NCBI RefSeq assembly: GCF_049933045.1
Contig: NZ_CP187926.1
Span: 1,426,001 to 1,490,000 of the forward strand
DNA from: Pseudocolwellia sp049933045
GTDB lineage: Bacteria; Pseudomonadota; Gammaproteobacteria; Enterobacterales; Alteromonadaceae
Reading direction: 5' to 3'
DNA length: 64,000 nt
A program made the position numbers and the translations under genes. The notes below the pieces were generated by a model, which was given only the letters and a program-made list of their open reading frames with translations, made no database searches and was not told the DNA's origin. Every line of letters starts with the position of its first letter. Within the stretch, counting starts at the first letter, position 1. Shown piece after piece: positions 50,952-61,684 of the stretch.

Positions 50952-53900
50952 GTGATCTATCTTTATCCTGCTAATAAAATGGAAAACTTATTAGTTCTGT
51001 TAGATAAAATCCAACAGGTTTCACCACTGCCTATTTTTTCAAAAGATGTTGTTATTGTACAAAATGCTGGCATGCAGCATTGGCTTAACATGTCTTTAGC
51101 TAAACAACGTGGTATCAGTATGAATATTGATTACGCGTTACCTTCTCAGTTTCTTTGGAAGTTAGTTAGAACAATAGCTAGCGAAGAAGATGTACCAGAT
51201 CAGTCTCCATTCTCAAGAGAAGTACTTGCATGGCGAATATTTACTTTATTAGCTAATAAAGAGGTGATGGATGACGCCGATTTCACTACCGCAACTCGTT
51301 ATTGGAATACTCAAACTAACACTCAAATATCGAGTGAATCAGATAGCTTTTCTCATAGAAGTTTCAACACCGAATTTGCTAGTGAAGAAGACTTAAAACG
51401 TTATCAGTTAGCTTGCCAAATGGCGGATTTATTTGAGCAGTATTTAATATTTAGACCAATATGGATTGATAACTGGGAAAACGGCAACTTTACTGCGGGC
51501 TTTGTAAAAGATGAAGAGTCAGACGTCGCAGATATTGCCAAGTGGCAAGGTAAGCTATGGTATTTATTAACTCGTGAACAATCTTACAATCCGATTAATT
51601 TAATTGAACAGGCGATCAATCAATTAAAAGAAGGGCGCTTCGACCAACAACACCTTAAAAACAGTTTACCTAAACGCATTTCATTCTTTGGAATTAATAT
51701 TATGGCACCTATGTGGTTGTCGTTTGTTAATGAACTGAGCGAATACGTTGATGTGCATTTCTTTCATCTAAACCCATGTTATTCCTATTGGGGTGATGTT
51801 ATCACTGAGAAACAAGCTATTAAGTCCATTCAAAAATGGGTGGACGGATACAACGATATTACAGCATCGGTGGGAAATCCATTGCTAGCAAACTTAGGTC
51901 AGCAAGGCCGTGAGTTTATGGCGTTGTTACATGGTTACAGTACGATAAATATTGATGCATTTGAGGATATTCATGACAGTGAGCTTACTAACTTTGATGA
52001 CAATAACCCAAGTAATACAAACGGTGCTAATTCAGTAAATAACATCAGTGTTTTACAACAAGTTCAACATGATATTTTAACCTTGTCAGATGCGCGTATT
52101 GAACCTGTTAAAAAATTAGATGATTCAATCGTTTTCACCAGTGCTCATAGTGCTTTAAGAGAAGTACAAGGTTTACATGATTGGTTGCTTCACCAATTTA
52201 ATAACGATAGCACTCTTACACCAAAAGACATTTTAGTGATGTGCCCTCAAGTTGAGGAATATGCTCCTTACGTAAACGCGGTATTCGCTAGAGGTTGGCA
52301 AGAATTCGACGATAAAGTACCACCATTACCTTGTTCTATAGCGGATAGGGTTAGTAAAGACTCTGAACCTGTAGTTGCTGCTTTTTCTGATTTATTAACT
52401 TTGCCCGATAGCCGCTTTCAAGTGTCGCAGCTTTTATCATTTTTGCGTATTCCTGCGATGCAAACCAAGTTTGATTTAAGTGTTGAAGACATTGATAAAA
52501 TATCGGTGTGGTTAGATCATGCCTCAATACATTGGGGACTCGATCAGCAACATAAACAACACACGCTAAAATCTGATGCTGTAACTAATAGTTTTACATG
52601 GCAACAAGGTTTATCACGTTTATTACGCGGTTTTGCGTATGGTGATTATGAAACTATTTATAACGATCAGTTGTTACTACCAAGTATAGAAGGTAATGAC
52701 GGAGAGCTGCTTGGTCAATTAATGTTGATTTTAGAGCAGTTACAAATGTACTCATTAAGTATGAGTAAAGCGCGTACCGCAGAGCAATGGAAGAAATTCT
52801 TAAACGAATTAATCGTTGAGTTATTCGATACCACTAACGACGATGGTTTTATTATTGTAGACCAAGCCATAGAGTCGTTAATCGAATACTGCATGCACGC
52901 AAAATTTGAAGAGAAAATTGATTTACTGATAGTTCGAGACTTTTTAAATCAACATTTTAGTGAACCTGATCCTGGTAGACAATTTATTGTTGGTCAAGTT
53001 ACTTTCTGCTCAATGTTACCTATGCGTAGCATTCCTTTTAAAGTGATAGCCATATTAGGGCTGAATGACGGTTTATTCCCGCGTCAACGCCAACCGCTTA
53101 GCTTTGATTTAATGTCGGTTACACCTGCTATGTTAGGTGATAGATCGCGACGAGGCGATGATAGATACCTATTTTTAGAAGCGATAATTTCCGCTCGTCG
53201 ATCTTTATACTTAAGCTATCAAGGTAAAAATATCAAAAATAACTCACCTAAACAGGCTTCGCTGGTTTTGAAAGAGTTAATGGAATATTTAGAACTCGGA
53301 TATGGTTGGTCACTTTTAAATGAAGAGAATAGCTCTGAAATAGAAGAAGAATACGTAAAATCAGAAATACACGGTAAGTTAAGACATTTACCTATGCAGC
53401 CATTTAGTGAGAAAAATTACCGAGGCTCACTCAAAAGCTTCGATAATCACTGGTTAAAGCTGAGCCAGACTTTTGACCATAACGCTACGGGCAATTTAAG
53501 TACTGAAACGTCGGTGAACAAGTTAGCCAACTCATTGAGTGAAATGTTAGAGCAAGAGTCAGACGGTACTTATGTTCTTAATCTAGAGCTTTCCAAACTG
53601 ATTTCTTTCTTTCAACATCCATCAAGAAGCTTTGCACAAAGTCAGCTTAATTTAGATCTTAATATTCGTGCCTTAGAGTTAGACGATGTTGAGCCGTTTG
53701 AATTCGATCGCCTACAAAGTTATTTATTACGAGAACAACTGATAAAGAGCTATTTACCTGATATTAGTAATACAGATGAAATATTGTCAGATGAGCAAAG
53801 AGAGTTAGTTGTAGAGCAAACATTAAAAGCAGCCGCTTTATCGGGTAAGTTTCCTGAAACGATTATTCGTGATAAAACGTTTGAAAATTGGAAGCAAGAC

Positions 53901-54566
53901 ACAGAGCAATTTAGCCAAATAATTCAAGAGCATAATGCTTTAGTTCAAGCACATGAAAATTGTACTATCTCATTAATCTTAACTACAGAAGAGTTAGGAG
54001 TAGACCTTCAAACATTATCGCCTGAAGCGAATATATCTAAAAATATTAATGTAAATATTTCAACTAGGCTGCCCATTAGTGATAACAAACTGGCTTTTTA
54101 TCGTAGTAGTACACCTAAGTTTAAAGACTTTATCATTTTATACTTTCATCAATGTATTTTGTCGTTAGCCAAGCTGCAACAAACGCCTGATCAATTATCT
54201 TTAGACACTATTAACGCGACGCATGGCTTTTATTTTGATACTAAAAGCCAGAAAGTAATTCAGTATAAGTATGCTGAAATTGCTGATGCTAAAGCTCAAT
54301 TAATTAAATTTATTTGTTATTTTGCAAAAGGCTCACAACAAGCAGTTTTAGTGAATGGCGAATTAGCTGAAAAAGCTTTTAGCGCTAAAGTGTTTGAACA
54401 AGAACAATTTGAACTGTTTTGGGATGATCCTAACGCTATGATGTCGATTGGTAATGATCCTTATGTTCATTACTTTTGGCCGACTTGCCCATCAATTGAC
54501 GAGGTACTTCCTGAACTTGAATACCTATACCTTGATATGTTCAACGCTAGGGAGCAAATAAAATGA
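50952..54566 (+). CDS. recC: Exodeoxyribonuclease V subunit RecC
   Basis: The 1204-residue protein is RecC-like from the start (NAGMQHWLNMSLAKQRGISMNIDYALPSQFLW). It continues with FFGINIMAPMWLSFVNELSEYVDVHFFHLNPC, ILGLNDGLFPRQRQPLSFDLM and DRSRRGDDRYLFLEAIISARR. RecC recognises Chi in RecBCD during double-strand break repair. The start is GTG 50952; an ATG at 50948 is out of frame. It is longer than the ~1120 residues of E. coli RecC because of inserts around residues 340-370. It overlaps recB by 4 bp. Confidence 0.95.
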   Translation: MIYLYPANKMENLLVLLDKIQQVSPLPIFSKDVVIVQNAGMQHWLNMSLAKQRGISMNIDYALPSQFLWKLVRTIASEEDVPDQSPFSREVLAWRIFTLLANKEVMDDADFTTATRYWNTQTNTQISSESDSFSHRSFNTEFASEEDLKRYQLACQMADLFEQYLIFRPIWIDNWENGNFTAGFVKDEESDVADIAKWQGKLWYLLTREQSYNPINLIEQAINQLKEGRFDQQHLKNSLPKRISFFGINIMAPMWLSFVNELSEYVDVHFFHLNPCYSYWGDVITEKQAIKSIQKWVDGYNDITASVGNPLLANLGQQGREFMALLHGYSTINIDAFEDIHDSELTNFDDNNPSNTNGANSVNNISVLQQVQHDILTLSDARIEPVKKLDDSIVFTSAHSALREVQGLHDWLLHQFNNDSTLTPKDILVMCPQVEEYAPYVNAVFARGWQEFDDKVPPLPCSIADRVSKDSEPVVAAFSDLLTLPDSRFQVSQLLSFLRIPAMQTKFDLSVEDIDKISVWLDHASIHWGLDQQHKQHTLKSDAVTNSFTWQQGLSRLLRGFAYGDYETIYNDQLLLPSIEGNDGELLGQLMLILEQLQMYSLSMSKARTAEQWKKFLNELIVELFDTTNDDGFIIVDQAIESLIEYCMHAKFEEKIDLLIVRDFLNQHFSEPDPGRQFIVGQVTFCSMLPMRSIPFKVIAILGLNDGLFPRQRQPLSFDLMSVTPAMLGDRSRRGDDRYLFLEAIISARRSLYLSYQGKNIKNNSPKQASLVLKELMEYLELGYGWSLLNEENSSEIEEEYVKSEIHGKLRHLPMQPFSEKNYRGSLKSFDNHWLKLSQTFDHNATGNLSTETSVNKLANSLSEMLEQESDGTYVLNLELSKLISFFQHPSRSFAQSQLNLDLNIRALELDDVEPFEFDRLQSYLLREQLIKSYLPDISNTDEILSDEQRELVVEQTLKAAALSGKFPETIIRDKTFENWKQDTEQFSQIIQEHNALVQAHENCTISLILTTEELGVDLQTLSPEANISKNINVNISTRLPISDNKLAFYRSSTPKFKDFIILYFHQCILSLAKLQQTPDQLSLDTINATHGFYFDTKSQKVIQYKYAEIADAKAQLIKFICYFAKGSQQAVLVNGELAEKAFSAKVFEQEQFELFWDDPNAMMSIGNDPYVHYFWPTCPSIDEVLPELEYLYLDMFNAREQIK

Positions 54567-57500
54567 TCAATACTATTGATGATCAAAGTGTTCCTAATTC
54601 TAAGCAAACCAGTACAGTTACAGCGAATAACCTTGTTGCGCATACCATTCCATTACAAGGTAAGCATTTAATTGAAGCTAGTGCAGGTACGGGTAAAACT
54701 TTTAACATAACACGTATTTATTTACGCTTGTTATTAGAGAAAAACCTAACGGTTGAACAAATACTGGTAATGACCTTTACCAAAGATGCCACCGAGGAAT
54801 TGCGAGGTCGTATCGATGCTTTTATTCGTGACGCGTTAAACAATTGGGATACTTTGTCAGTAGAAGACGAATACTTTATTGCCATAGCCCAACATGTAAA
54901 TGCTGATGATGCCAAAATACGTTTAAAGCAAGCGCTATTATATTTAGATGAAGCGTCTATTTTTACCATTCATGGTTTTTGTAAAAGAGTGCTTACCCAA
55001 CATGCTTTTACTAGTGGTCAATCATTCAATTTGGCTATGGAGTCTGACTGTAACGATGTTCTTTTAGAAAGCACTCAAGATTGGTATCGGGTATTAGCTC
55101 GAGTATCACCATCAGAGTTTTTGCTTATATCTGAATTTTGGGCAACACCTCATGCATTTGTAAATCAATTTGCAAAAGCGATTGGTAGAAACAACAGTTT
55201 AGATTTAATTGATGAAGCGTCAGTCATTAATAACTTTGTTGATTTAGTTAAACAATCAATAGCATCCATAGAAAATAACCATGCACAATTAGTCACTTAT
55301 TTAGTCGATGTTAAAAAGGGTAAAGACAGAGAATTACGCGAGCTAGAGCTTCAGCAATTAGTTGATTGGCTAACCTTATTAGAAAACCTATTAAGAACAG
55401 ATTTGCCATCAGCACTTGAGTTAGCTAATGGCAAAATGGCTGATGCATTTATTGATGGAAAACGTTATTCCCGTTCTCAATATAAAGCAGAGTTACTTGA
55501 GATTTTCGAACCCGTAAAAGAAGTTAAAACCTTAGCTAAAAAACTCAGTAAAAGTATTAATAGAGCACGCGCATTAACGATTGTACGTGAAGGTATTTAT
55601 AACATCAGAAAAGATGTGAACGATAAAAAGTTAAGTCGAGATTTAGTCAGTTTCGATGACTTAATTACTCGTCTGGCTAATCAATTAATAGTTACGGGTT
55701 ACGATAAAGGCGCTGATTTAAAAGAATTAAATGAGCCGAGTGAATTAAGTGGCGATATAAGCGATGACTTACTTATATCTTCTGAATCACAGAAAGATAA
55801 TTTGCTAGCAGAGTTATTGTTTAAGCAATTCCCTGTCGCTTTAGTTGATGAATTTCAAGATACCGATCCACAGCAATTTACTATTTTACAGGCTATTTAT
55901 TACCAGCAACCAACCGCCGCACTTTACATGATAGGTGATCCTAAACAGGCTATCTATGGCTTTAGGGGCGGTGATGTATTTGCTTATTTAGCTGCGCGTT
56001 CTGGCTGTGATTACCAATGGATTATGGATACTAATTGGCGCTCTAGTGAAGCGATGATCCAAGGTTATAATCGCCTTTTTTATGGTAATAAATTATCTGA
56101 ACCAGCTCGTGATGTATTTAAATATTCTATCGATTACTCTCCCGTTAAGGCCTCACCAAAAGCAAAAGAAAAACAATTAGCTGATGCTAGCTATAACGCA
56201 TTGCAATTCATTCATTTTACTCCTGAGAAATCACGCGGTTCTGTTCCACAATCATTTAGACCGACTATGGCTAAATGGTGTGCAAATGAAATTGTTCGCC
56301 TATTGAGTTTATCTGCTAGTCATAATACTTATACGACTATTCGACCTCAAAATATAGCCATTCTTGTGCGTGACGGTGCTGAAGCTAGAGTGATTAAAGA
56401 AGCTTTAGATAACGCAGGTTTAGCGTCAGTATTTATGAGTAACCGCTCAAACTTATTAAAGAGTGAGCAAACTAAACAACTCGTTCAAGTGCTTAAGGGG
56501 ATTTTGTTTGTTGAAAACGATCGTTACTTCTCAGCGGCGTTAGCATCAGATTTACTCGGTTTTAACGCTAATAAGCTTTATGTGTTACAACACGATGAAT
56601 TAGCATGGCAAAATTTGAAGCTCGCGTTCTTATCTTTAAAACAAGAGTGGGAATCGAAAGGCTTTATTGGTATGGCGTTAAAGTTAATGCATGAGCACTT
56701 TATAGGCTTTAGCCAAGATAAAGACCGTGTATTAACTAACTTGCTGCATTTGTTTGAATTACTGCAATCGGCAAGTCAGCGTCATAAACAACCACAAGAA
56801 TTACTTTATTGGTTTGAGCAACAAGCTCAACAAGACAATCCTGATATTGAAGCCGAACTGCGTTTAGAAAGTGATGACGACCTTATCCGTATTGTTACGC
56901 AACATGGCGCTAAAGGCTTAGAATATCCCATTGTATTCGTTCCTTTTTCAACACGTTTTAAAGATCCTCTTAAATTTGGTGCTAAAGCTGTTACTTTTAT
57001 TGAATATCATGACGACCAAGGTAACTTAGCCCTTAGTTTAGACGGTACAGATAAAGCTAAACAAGCCATGGCTGATGAAGCTTACGCAGAAGCTGTTAGA
57101 CTTTTATATGTAGCAGTTACACGTGCAGAGCAACGCTGTTATTTATTAACAGTAGAGTTTGATAAATGCGAAAACTCTCCATTAGGTCAAACCTTACAAT
57201 GGCAAAAAGATACAGATGTACAGCAAAGTCTTCAACAACTCGTTAATGATAACCCTAACGATATTGGTTTAACTTTAATCGATGATAATGAAGATGTAGC
57301 TGATTGCTATTTAGCTGACTCATCGAATGCTGCAAATATAGAAACTTTATCAGCTGAGAAATTCTCAGGAAAAATTGAGCGCGATTGGTGGTTAAGCTCA
57401 TTTACTGCTTTAAGTAGAAACCTAAAACATAAAGGTATTTCAAGACCTGATAGGGATAATGAGCTTGATGAACAAGACAATTTATTGCTGTCGTCTGTTC

Positions 57501-58423
57501 TTTCAAATCTAGTCAATAGTGATACTGAACAAGCTGCAGATTTCAATCAATCCAGTCAATTACGCTTTGTAATAGAAAAGGGCGCTCATACGGGTAACTT
57601 ATTACATAACATATTTGAAAAGTTAGAATTTGATCAACCCAACTGGCCTGAAGCTTTTGAGTGGCCATTAAGCAAATACGGTGAATTACCCGCTGGTTAT
57701 TCTGAATTAGATTTACAACATTGGTTTGAGCAAGTGTTAGCCGCACCTTTAACTTCATCTGTACCTTCATTAGTAGCTCAAGAGGTTGAAGGCATTGAAA
57801 GTGCCGAAAACATTGAGAAAGCGTCTTCTTTGAATGATGTAGAGCAACAATTCAGCTTACAAGATCTATCGAAAGATCGCTGTATTGTTGAAAGTGAATT
57901 TTATTTCCCAATGAATGCATCAAACACCAGTGATCTTACCTCCTTGTTAACGCAGCATCGCAAAGAGCAAATGATCTCACCTGAAAACAGTATGTTGAAC
58001 GCACAGCTCATTGCACAAATTCAAGAAGTACAATTACCTCATTACCATAAATTAAAAGGTATGATGCACGGTTTTATCGATTTGATATTTGAACAAGATG
58101 GAAAGTTTTATGTTTGCGATTATAAATCTACCTTTTTAGGTGAAGATTTTAGTTTTTATACAAAAGAAGCTATGAGAGCTGATATTGAACACAACCATTA
58201 CGATTTACAGTATTTAATATACTCGCTAGCTTTACATCGTTATTTGTCGTTCGCTTTACCTGATTACGATCCACAAACGCATTTTGGTGGTATTTATTAT
58301 CTGTATTTACGTGGTGTAACTAATGATCTCGCGTATTCAGGTGCAGGAGTTTATCAGCGTTCAATAACGGTGAGCGAGTTAGAATCCCTCGATAGCATTT
58401 TTACAGGAGTAAGTGATGAGTAA
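54563..58423 (+). CDS. recB: Exodeoxyribonuclease V subunit RecB
   Basis: The 1286-residue helicase-nuclease has Walker A SAGTGKT (40-46), VMTFTKDATEELRGRI as motif Ia, and VDEFQDTDPQQF as motif II. MIGDPKQAIYGFRGGD, VTQHGAKGLEYPIVFVPF and LYVAVTRAEQRC are later SF1 motifs. The C-terminal nuclease has YVCDYKSTFLG with Asp1186 and Lys1188, matching the E. coli RecB nuclease residues. It overlaps recC at its start and recD at its end, so the three subunits are translated from one mRNA. Confidence 0.97.
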   Translation: MINTIDDQSVPNSKQTSTVTANNLVAHTIPLQGKHLIEASAGTGKTFNITRIYLRLLLEKNLTVEQILVMTFTKDATEELRGRIDAFIRDALNNWDTLSVEDEYFIAIAQHVNADDAKIRLKQALLYLDEASIFTIHGFCKRVLTQHAFTSGQSFNLAMESDCNDVLLESTQDWYRVLARVSPSEFLLISEFWATPHAFVNQFAKAIGRNNSLDLIDEASVINNFVDLVKQSIASIENNHAQLVTYLVDVKKGKDRELRELELQQLVDWLTLLENLLRTDLPSALELANGKMADAFIDGKRYSRSQYKAELLEIFEPVKEVKTLAKKLSKSINRARALTIVREGIYNIRKDVNDKKLSRDLVSFDDLITRLANQLIVTGYDKGADLKELNEPSELSGDISDDLLISSESQKDNLLAELLFKQFPVALVDEFQDTDPQQFTILQAIYYQQPTAALYMIGDPKQAIYGFRGGDVFAYLAARSGCDYQWIMDTNWRSSEAMIQGYNRLFYGNKLSEPARDVFKYSIDYSPVKASPKAKEKQLADASYNALQFIHFTPEKSRGSVPQSFRPTMAKWCANEIVRLLSLSASHNTYTTIRPQNIAILVRDGAEARVIKEALDNAGLASVFMSNRSNLLKSEQTKQLVQVLKGILFVENDRYFSAALASDLLGFNANKLYVLQHDELAWQNLKLAFLSLKQEWESKGFIGMALKLMHEHFIGFSQDKDRVLTNLLHLFELLQSASQRHKQPQELLYWFEQQAQQDNPDIEAELRLESDDDLIRIVTQHGAKGLEYPIVFVPFSTRFKDPLKFGAKAVTFIEYHDDQGNLALSLDGTDKAKQAMADEAYAEAVRLLYVAVTRAEQRCYLLTVEFDKCENSPLGQTLQWQKDTDVQQSLQQLVNDNPNDIGLTLIDDNEDVADCYLADSSNAANIETLSAEKFSGKIERDWWLSSFTALSRNLKHKGISRPDRDNELDEQDNLLLSSVLSNLVNSDTEQAADFNQSSQLRFVIEKGAHTGNLLHNIFEKLEFDQPNWPEAFEWPLSKYGELPAGYSELDLQHWFEQVLAAPLTSSVPSLVAQEVEGIESAENIEKASSLNDVEQQFSLQDLSKDRCIVESEFYFPMNASNTSDLTSLLTQHRKEQMISPENSMLNAQLIAQIQEVQLPHYHKLKGMMHGFIDLIFEQDGKFYVCDYKSTFLGEDFSFYTKEAMRADIEHNHYDLQYLIYSLALHRYLSFALPDYDPQTHFGGIYYLYLRGVTNDLAYSGAGVYQRSITVSELESLDSIFTGVSDE

Positions 58424-60410
58424 TCTAGACTCGAGCAACTTAAACTCATCAAGCCAGATTATTAATGAAAGAGTTTATCCAAACTACGCATTAGCACGTA
58501 AAGAAATCGCTAGCATAGAACCTATAGATTATTTTTTCGCACAAGACTTAATTACCGCTTTTAGCGTAAGCCAACCTCAACGTGTTGAGCTTTTTCACTT
58601 ATTTATGGCTCTTAGTCAAAGCTTAAGAGAAGGACATACGTGTTTACCTCTTCACGTTATCGCCAATACACAATACGGATATTTAAGTGATGAAACAGGC
58701 GTTGTTGTGAATCACGGTTTTGTTTTTTCTGATTTAACCAAGCTTAATGATTTATTCACGGCTATCAATGTTTCTGTTGAAGCCAAACATCCTATTGTAT
58801 TTGATGATGAGCGTTTATATTTACGTCGTTACTTTCAATTTGAACAAGATTTGTTTAACGAAATACAACTAAAAGCTAACGTGTCAGAACCTGAAACAAT
58901 ACAGACAAGGCTTTATCAAACTTGTATCGATATGCTTTTCCCTGATGAATCAAATACCACTACAGATATTGATTGGCAAAAGGTAGCAATAACTAACGCT
59001 TTAAATAAAAACTTTAGTGTTATTGCTGGTGGTCCTGGTACGGGTAAAACCTACACAGTAACAAAGCTACTTGCTGCGTTAGTTTATTTACATCAGCAAC
59101 AATCTGTAGATAATACTCAGCTGCCATTAAAAATGGCACTTGTAGCACCTACAGGTAAAGCGGCGCAGCGTTTATCAGAGTCGATCGTTAATGCGGTCAA
59201 TGGTTTTAGAAGAGTTATAGGTGATGAAATACTTAATCAAATACCTAATGATACTCACACTATACATAGACTATTAAGAGTTATACCGAATAGCCCAAAC
59301 TTTAGATTTAATGAAAATAACAAATTAAATATTGATGTATTACTGATTGATGAAGTGTCTATGGTTGATTTAGCTTTAATGACCCGTGTTTTTAGAGCTT
59401 TGCCAAAACAGTGTAAAGTTATTTTACTCGGAGATGCTGACCAACTTCCTTCAGTAGCTGCAGGTAGCGTATTGAGTGATTTAGCTCCTAGACCGTTTTT
59501 AGGTTATAGCACAGATAATGCTGCTTATTTAAAACAATTAACAGGGTTTGAAATACCAAGTATTAACAAATCAGCTAAAGCAAAGCAGTTATCAAATAGT
59601 CCTTCGGCTAATTCGCATAATAATGCACTTGATCATACACGCGACAGTGTCACTTTTTTAACAAAAAGCCGACGTTTTGATGGAGAAGGTGGGATTGGTC
59701 TGATTGCACAAGCCGTCATTGCTGGTAATTACGACCAAAGCTGGGCTTTACTGAATAATAATGCATCAAGCGAACGTAATACTTCCGATCAAATCACCCA
59801 TTTAAAAGGAGATTTAATCACTTGGCTATTACCTCTCATTAAAAAATATTATTTGCCTATATCTGCATGTGAAAATATTGCTGAAGCTTTCACGTTATTT
59901 TCTAAGTTTCGCGTGTTATGCGCTACTCGAGTAGGTGAGCAAGGTGTTGATTATTTAAATGAACTGATCACTTCTTTAATAGTAAAAAAAGGCGAGCACC
60001 AAGAGCTTTATCATGGTCGTCCCATTATTATTTCAGAAAATAATTATCACCAAGGTTTATATAATGGTGATATTGGTTTTTTATGGAAAAATGAAGCGGG
60101 ACATTTAATGGCTGTATTTGAAGATAATAATGAGGAGAGCGTTTTTCGTTGGATAATGACAAGTAAATTACCACATTTTGAAACGGTATTTGCCATGACC
60201 ATTCATAAAACCCAAGGCAGTGAGTTTTCGCACGTTGCTATGATTTTACCCAATCAAAAAGACAATCGACTATTATCGCGAGAATTGTTATATACTGGCA
60301 TCACTAGAGCAAAAGATCATATTAGTATTGCTTCAAATGCCAGAGTGTGGAGGCAAGGTGTAGAGACACAAATCAAACGTTATTCGAGTCATTCTAATAA
60401 CAACGCATGA
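58416..60410 (+). CDS. recD: Exodeoxyribonuclease V subunit RecD
   Basis: The 664-residue SF1B helicase has Walker A GGPGTGKT (206-213 in the longer frame), LLIDEVSMVDLALM as motif II, ILLGDADQLPSVAAGSVLSD as motif III, and AMTIHKTQGSEFSHV and LLYTGITRAKDHI at the C-terminus. ATG 58416 is preferred over GTG 58413 because AGGAG (58405-58409) is 6 nt before it. The gene overlaps recB by 8 bp. The gene order recC-recB-recD lacks the ptrA gene that interrupts the E. coli operon. Confidence 0.95.
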   Translation: MSNLDSSNLNSSSQIINERVYPNYALARKEIASIEPIDYFFAQDLITAFSVSQPQRVELFHLFMALSQSLREGHTCLPLHVIANTQYGYLSDETGVVVNHGFVFSDLTKLNDLFTAINVSVEAKHPIVFDDERLYLRRYFQFEQDLFNEIQLKANVSEPETIQTRLYQTCIDMLFPDESNTTTDIDWQKVAITNALNKNFSVIAGGPGTGKTYTVTKLLAALVYLHQQQSVDNTQLPLKMALVAPTGKAAQRLSESIVNAVNGFRRVIGDEILNQIPNDTHTIHRLLRVIPNSPNFRFNENNKLNIDVLLIDEVSMVDLALMTRVFRALPKQCKVILLGDADQLPSVAAGSVLSDLAPRPFLGYSTDNAAYLKQLTGFEIPSINKSAKAKQLSNSPSANSHNNALDHTRDSVTFLTKSRRFDGEGGIGLIAQAVIAGNYDQSWALLNNNASSERNTSDQITHLKGDLITWLLPLIKKYYLPISACENIAEAFTLFSKFRVLCATRVGEQGVDYLNELITSLIVKKGEHQELYHGRPIIISENNYHQGLYNGDIGFLWKNEAGHLMAVFEDNNEESVFRWIMTSKLPHFETVFAMTIHKTQGSEFSHVAMILPNQKDNRLLSRELLYTGITRAKDHISIASNARVWRQGVETQIKRYSSHSNNNA

Positions 60411-60483
60411 AACAAATGCGTATAATAAACAAAGTTAAATCATAATATTTATAATAACAATCTGAAAAATAAAGTAGTTTTTA

Positions 60484-61035
60484 ATGCAATTAGTAGACAT
60501 CAATAAATCAATTTATCGTAAACGATTAAATATAGTTATAGCAATATTTGTCGCCTGTTTAACCCTTATATCTATTGGTTTCGGCGCAATCCTTATTCAA
60601 CTCTTCGGTGATGCATTACCTGCAATAGATCCTGATACAGGTGAAGCCCTCAGTAATTTTAGATTCAATTTTGTTGGTGTGATTTTAGCACTTTTAGTGT
60701 GTATCAGCATTCTGCAACAATTAAAAAATCATCCGTTCTGTAAAGAGATCCATTATGTTTGGGTACTTAAGCAAATTCAAAATATTATTTACAGACGTTT
60801 GAAAAATATTAAAGCAGCTGTAAAGAATTATGAAACAGAACCAGATATCAATGCTTTTGTTGTATTAAGTTTTTACTACAAAAGTTTAATACAAGTTTAT
60901 ATGTTAGATAACAATACATTGACTATTTCAACAGTTAAGCAAGACCTAGTAAGCTTAGAAGAAAAAATGGCAGAGTTAAATATAGATATATCTGTACATG
61001 AATTTAGTCGTGTTTTACTTATTGAGTATCGTTAA
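60484..61035 (+). CDS. DUF3087 membrane protein
   Basis: The 183-residue protein has two N-terminal hydrophobic helices (about 17-40 and 63-80) with LFGDALPAIDPDTGEALSNF between them. A helical cytoplasmic part with NHPFCKEIHYVWVLKQIQNIIYRRL follows. This is the DUF3087 pattern, common in marine Gammaproteobacteria and of unknown role. It lies 73 bp after recD on the same strand. Confidence 0.85.
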   Translation: MQLVDINKSIYRKRLNIVIAIFVACLTLISIGFGAILIQLFGDALPAIDPDTGEALSNFRFNFVGVILALLVCISILQQLKNHPFCKEIHYVWVLKQIQNIIYRRLKNIKAAVKNYETEPDINAFVVLSFYYKSLIQVYMLDNNTLTISTVKQDLVSLEEKMAELNIDISVHEFSRVLLIEYR

Positions 61036-61077
61036 ACTTTTTATAAATTTTAGTGGTAAGAAACGGAAAATATAAAT

Positions 61078-61338
61078 ATGAAAAAACATAAAAATGAAGC
61101 AGAACTATTAAAAAAAGCTATCGATGTTGGTGAGAAATACGCTAAAAACCGTGGCTATAAAGGCTTTGCTGCTACCAATTCAGCTAAAGATAAGATAGAA
61201 GCGCTTTACCGTTTATTAGTGAGCGACAAATTAGTTCAACCATTAGCCGTTAGCGATGAAGATCAACCACACATGAAACATAAATTAGCTTTATGGATAT
61301 CTAAGCAGTTACCTGCAGATCATCCTTTAAATCAATAA
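61078..61338 (+). CDS. DUF5062 small protein
   Basis: The 86-residue soluble protein reads as DUF5062: NEAELLKKAIDVGEKYAKNRG, then KDKIEALYRLLVSDKLVQPL and HKLALWISKQLPADHPLNQ. The family is small and restricted to Gammaproteobacteria; the function is unknown. The start ATG 61078 has GGAAAATATAA before it. It is probably in one transcript with its neighbours. Confidence 0.85.
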   Translation: MKKHKNEAELLKKAIDVGEKYAKNRGYKGFAATNSAKDKIEALYRLLVSDKLVQPLAVSDEDQPHMKHKLALWISKQLPADHPLNQ

Positions 61339-61353
61339 ATAAGACATTATTAA

Positions 61354-61530
61354 ATGAATCGTAAAAAGAAAATCAACCAAGTATTAAAAAGCAAAGTTAA
61401 GAAGATGAATGCTAAGCTTCAAAAAACTAACAAGCCTAAGTATGTATCTAAAGCAGAAAGAGAAAGAATTGCTTTAGAAGAAGCAGCGCAGAATGATAAT
61501 AGTACTAACGAAGTCACTTCTGAAGAGTAG
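61354..61530 (+). CDS. DUF2986 small basic protein
   Basis: The frame from ATG 61354 to TAG 61530 encodes 58 residues, opening MNRKKKINQVLKSKVKKMNA and continuing TNKPKYVSKAERERIALEE. This is the conserved DUF2986 pattern (MNRKKKI...NKPKYxSKAER). It is strongly basic at the N-terminus and acidic at the C-terminus, so it may bind nucleic acid; that is inference. It starts 15 bp after the DUF5062 gene, so it is co-transcribed. Confidence 0.85.
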   Translation: MNRKKKINQVLKSKVKKMNAKLQKTNKPKYVSKAERERIALEEAAQNDNSTNEVTSEE

Positions 61531-61580
61531 GTTATAGTTCAGGCAATATGTTTAACACCAATATAATTAGACGAATATTA

Positions 61581-61609
61581 CATCCTATAGACATATGCTC
61601 TATAGGATG
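61581..61609 (+). terminator. Perfect 11-bp hairpin after the recCBD-DUF2986 genes
   Basis: CATCCTATAGA (61581-61591) and TCTATAGGATG (61599-61609) form a perfect stem with a 7-nt loop CATATGC. No T-run follows on either strand, so it could be a Rho-independent terminator without a U-tract, an mRNA 3'-end stabiliser or a repeat element. Its location between convergent genes fits an end-of-transcript role. Confidence 0.5.
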
Positions 61610-61684
61610 ATGTTAAATTAATAATGCTTATGGTCGGAACAATCCACTTAAAACGCTGTTCTATAAGGTTTACTATTTAGTGGG

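Noticed and set aside
54718..57770. Several minus-strand open frames within recB
   Set aside because: They are antisense shadows of a clear full-length RecB with all motifs; none has a ribosome binding site or plausible product.
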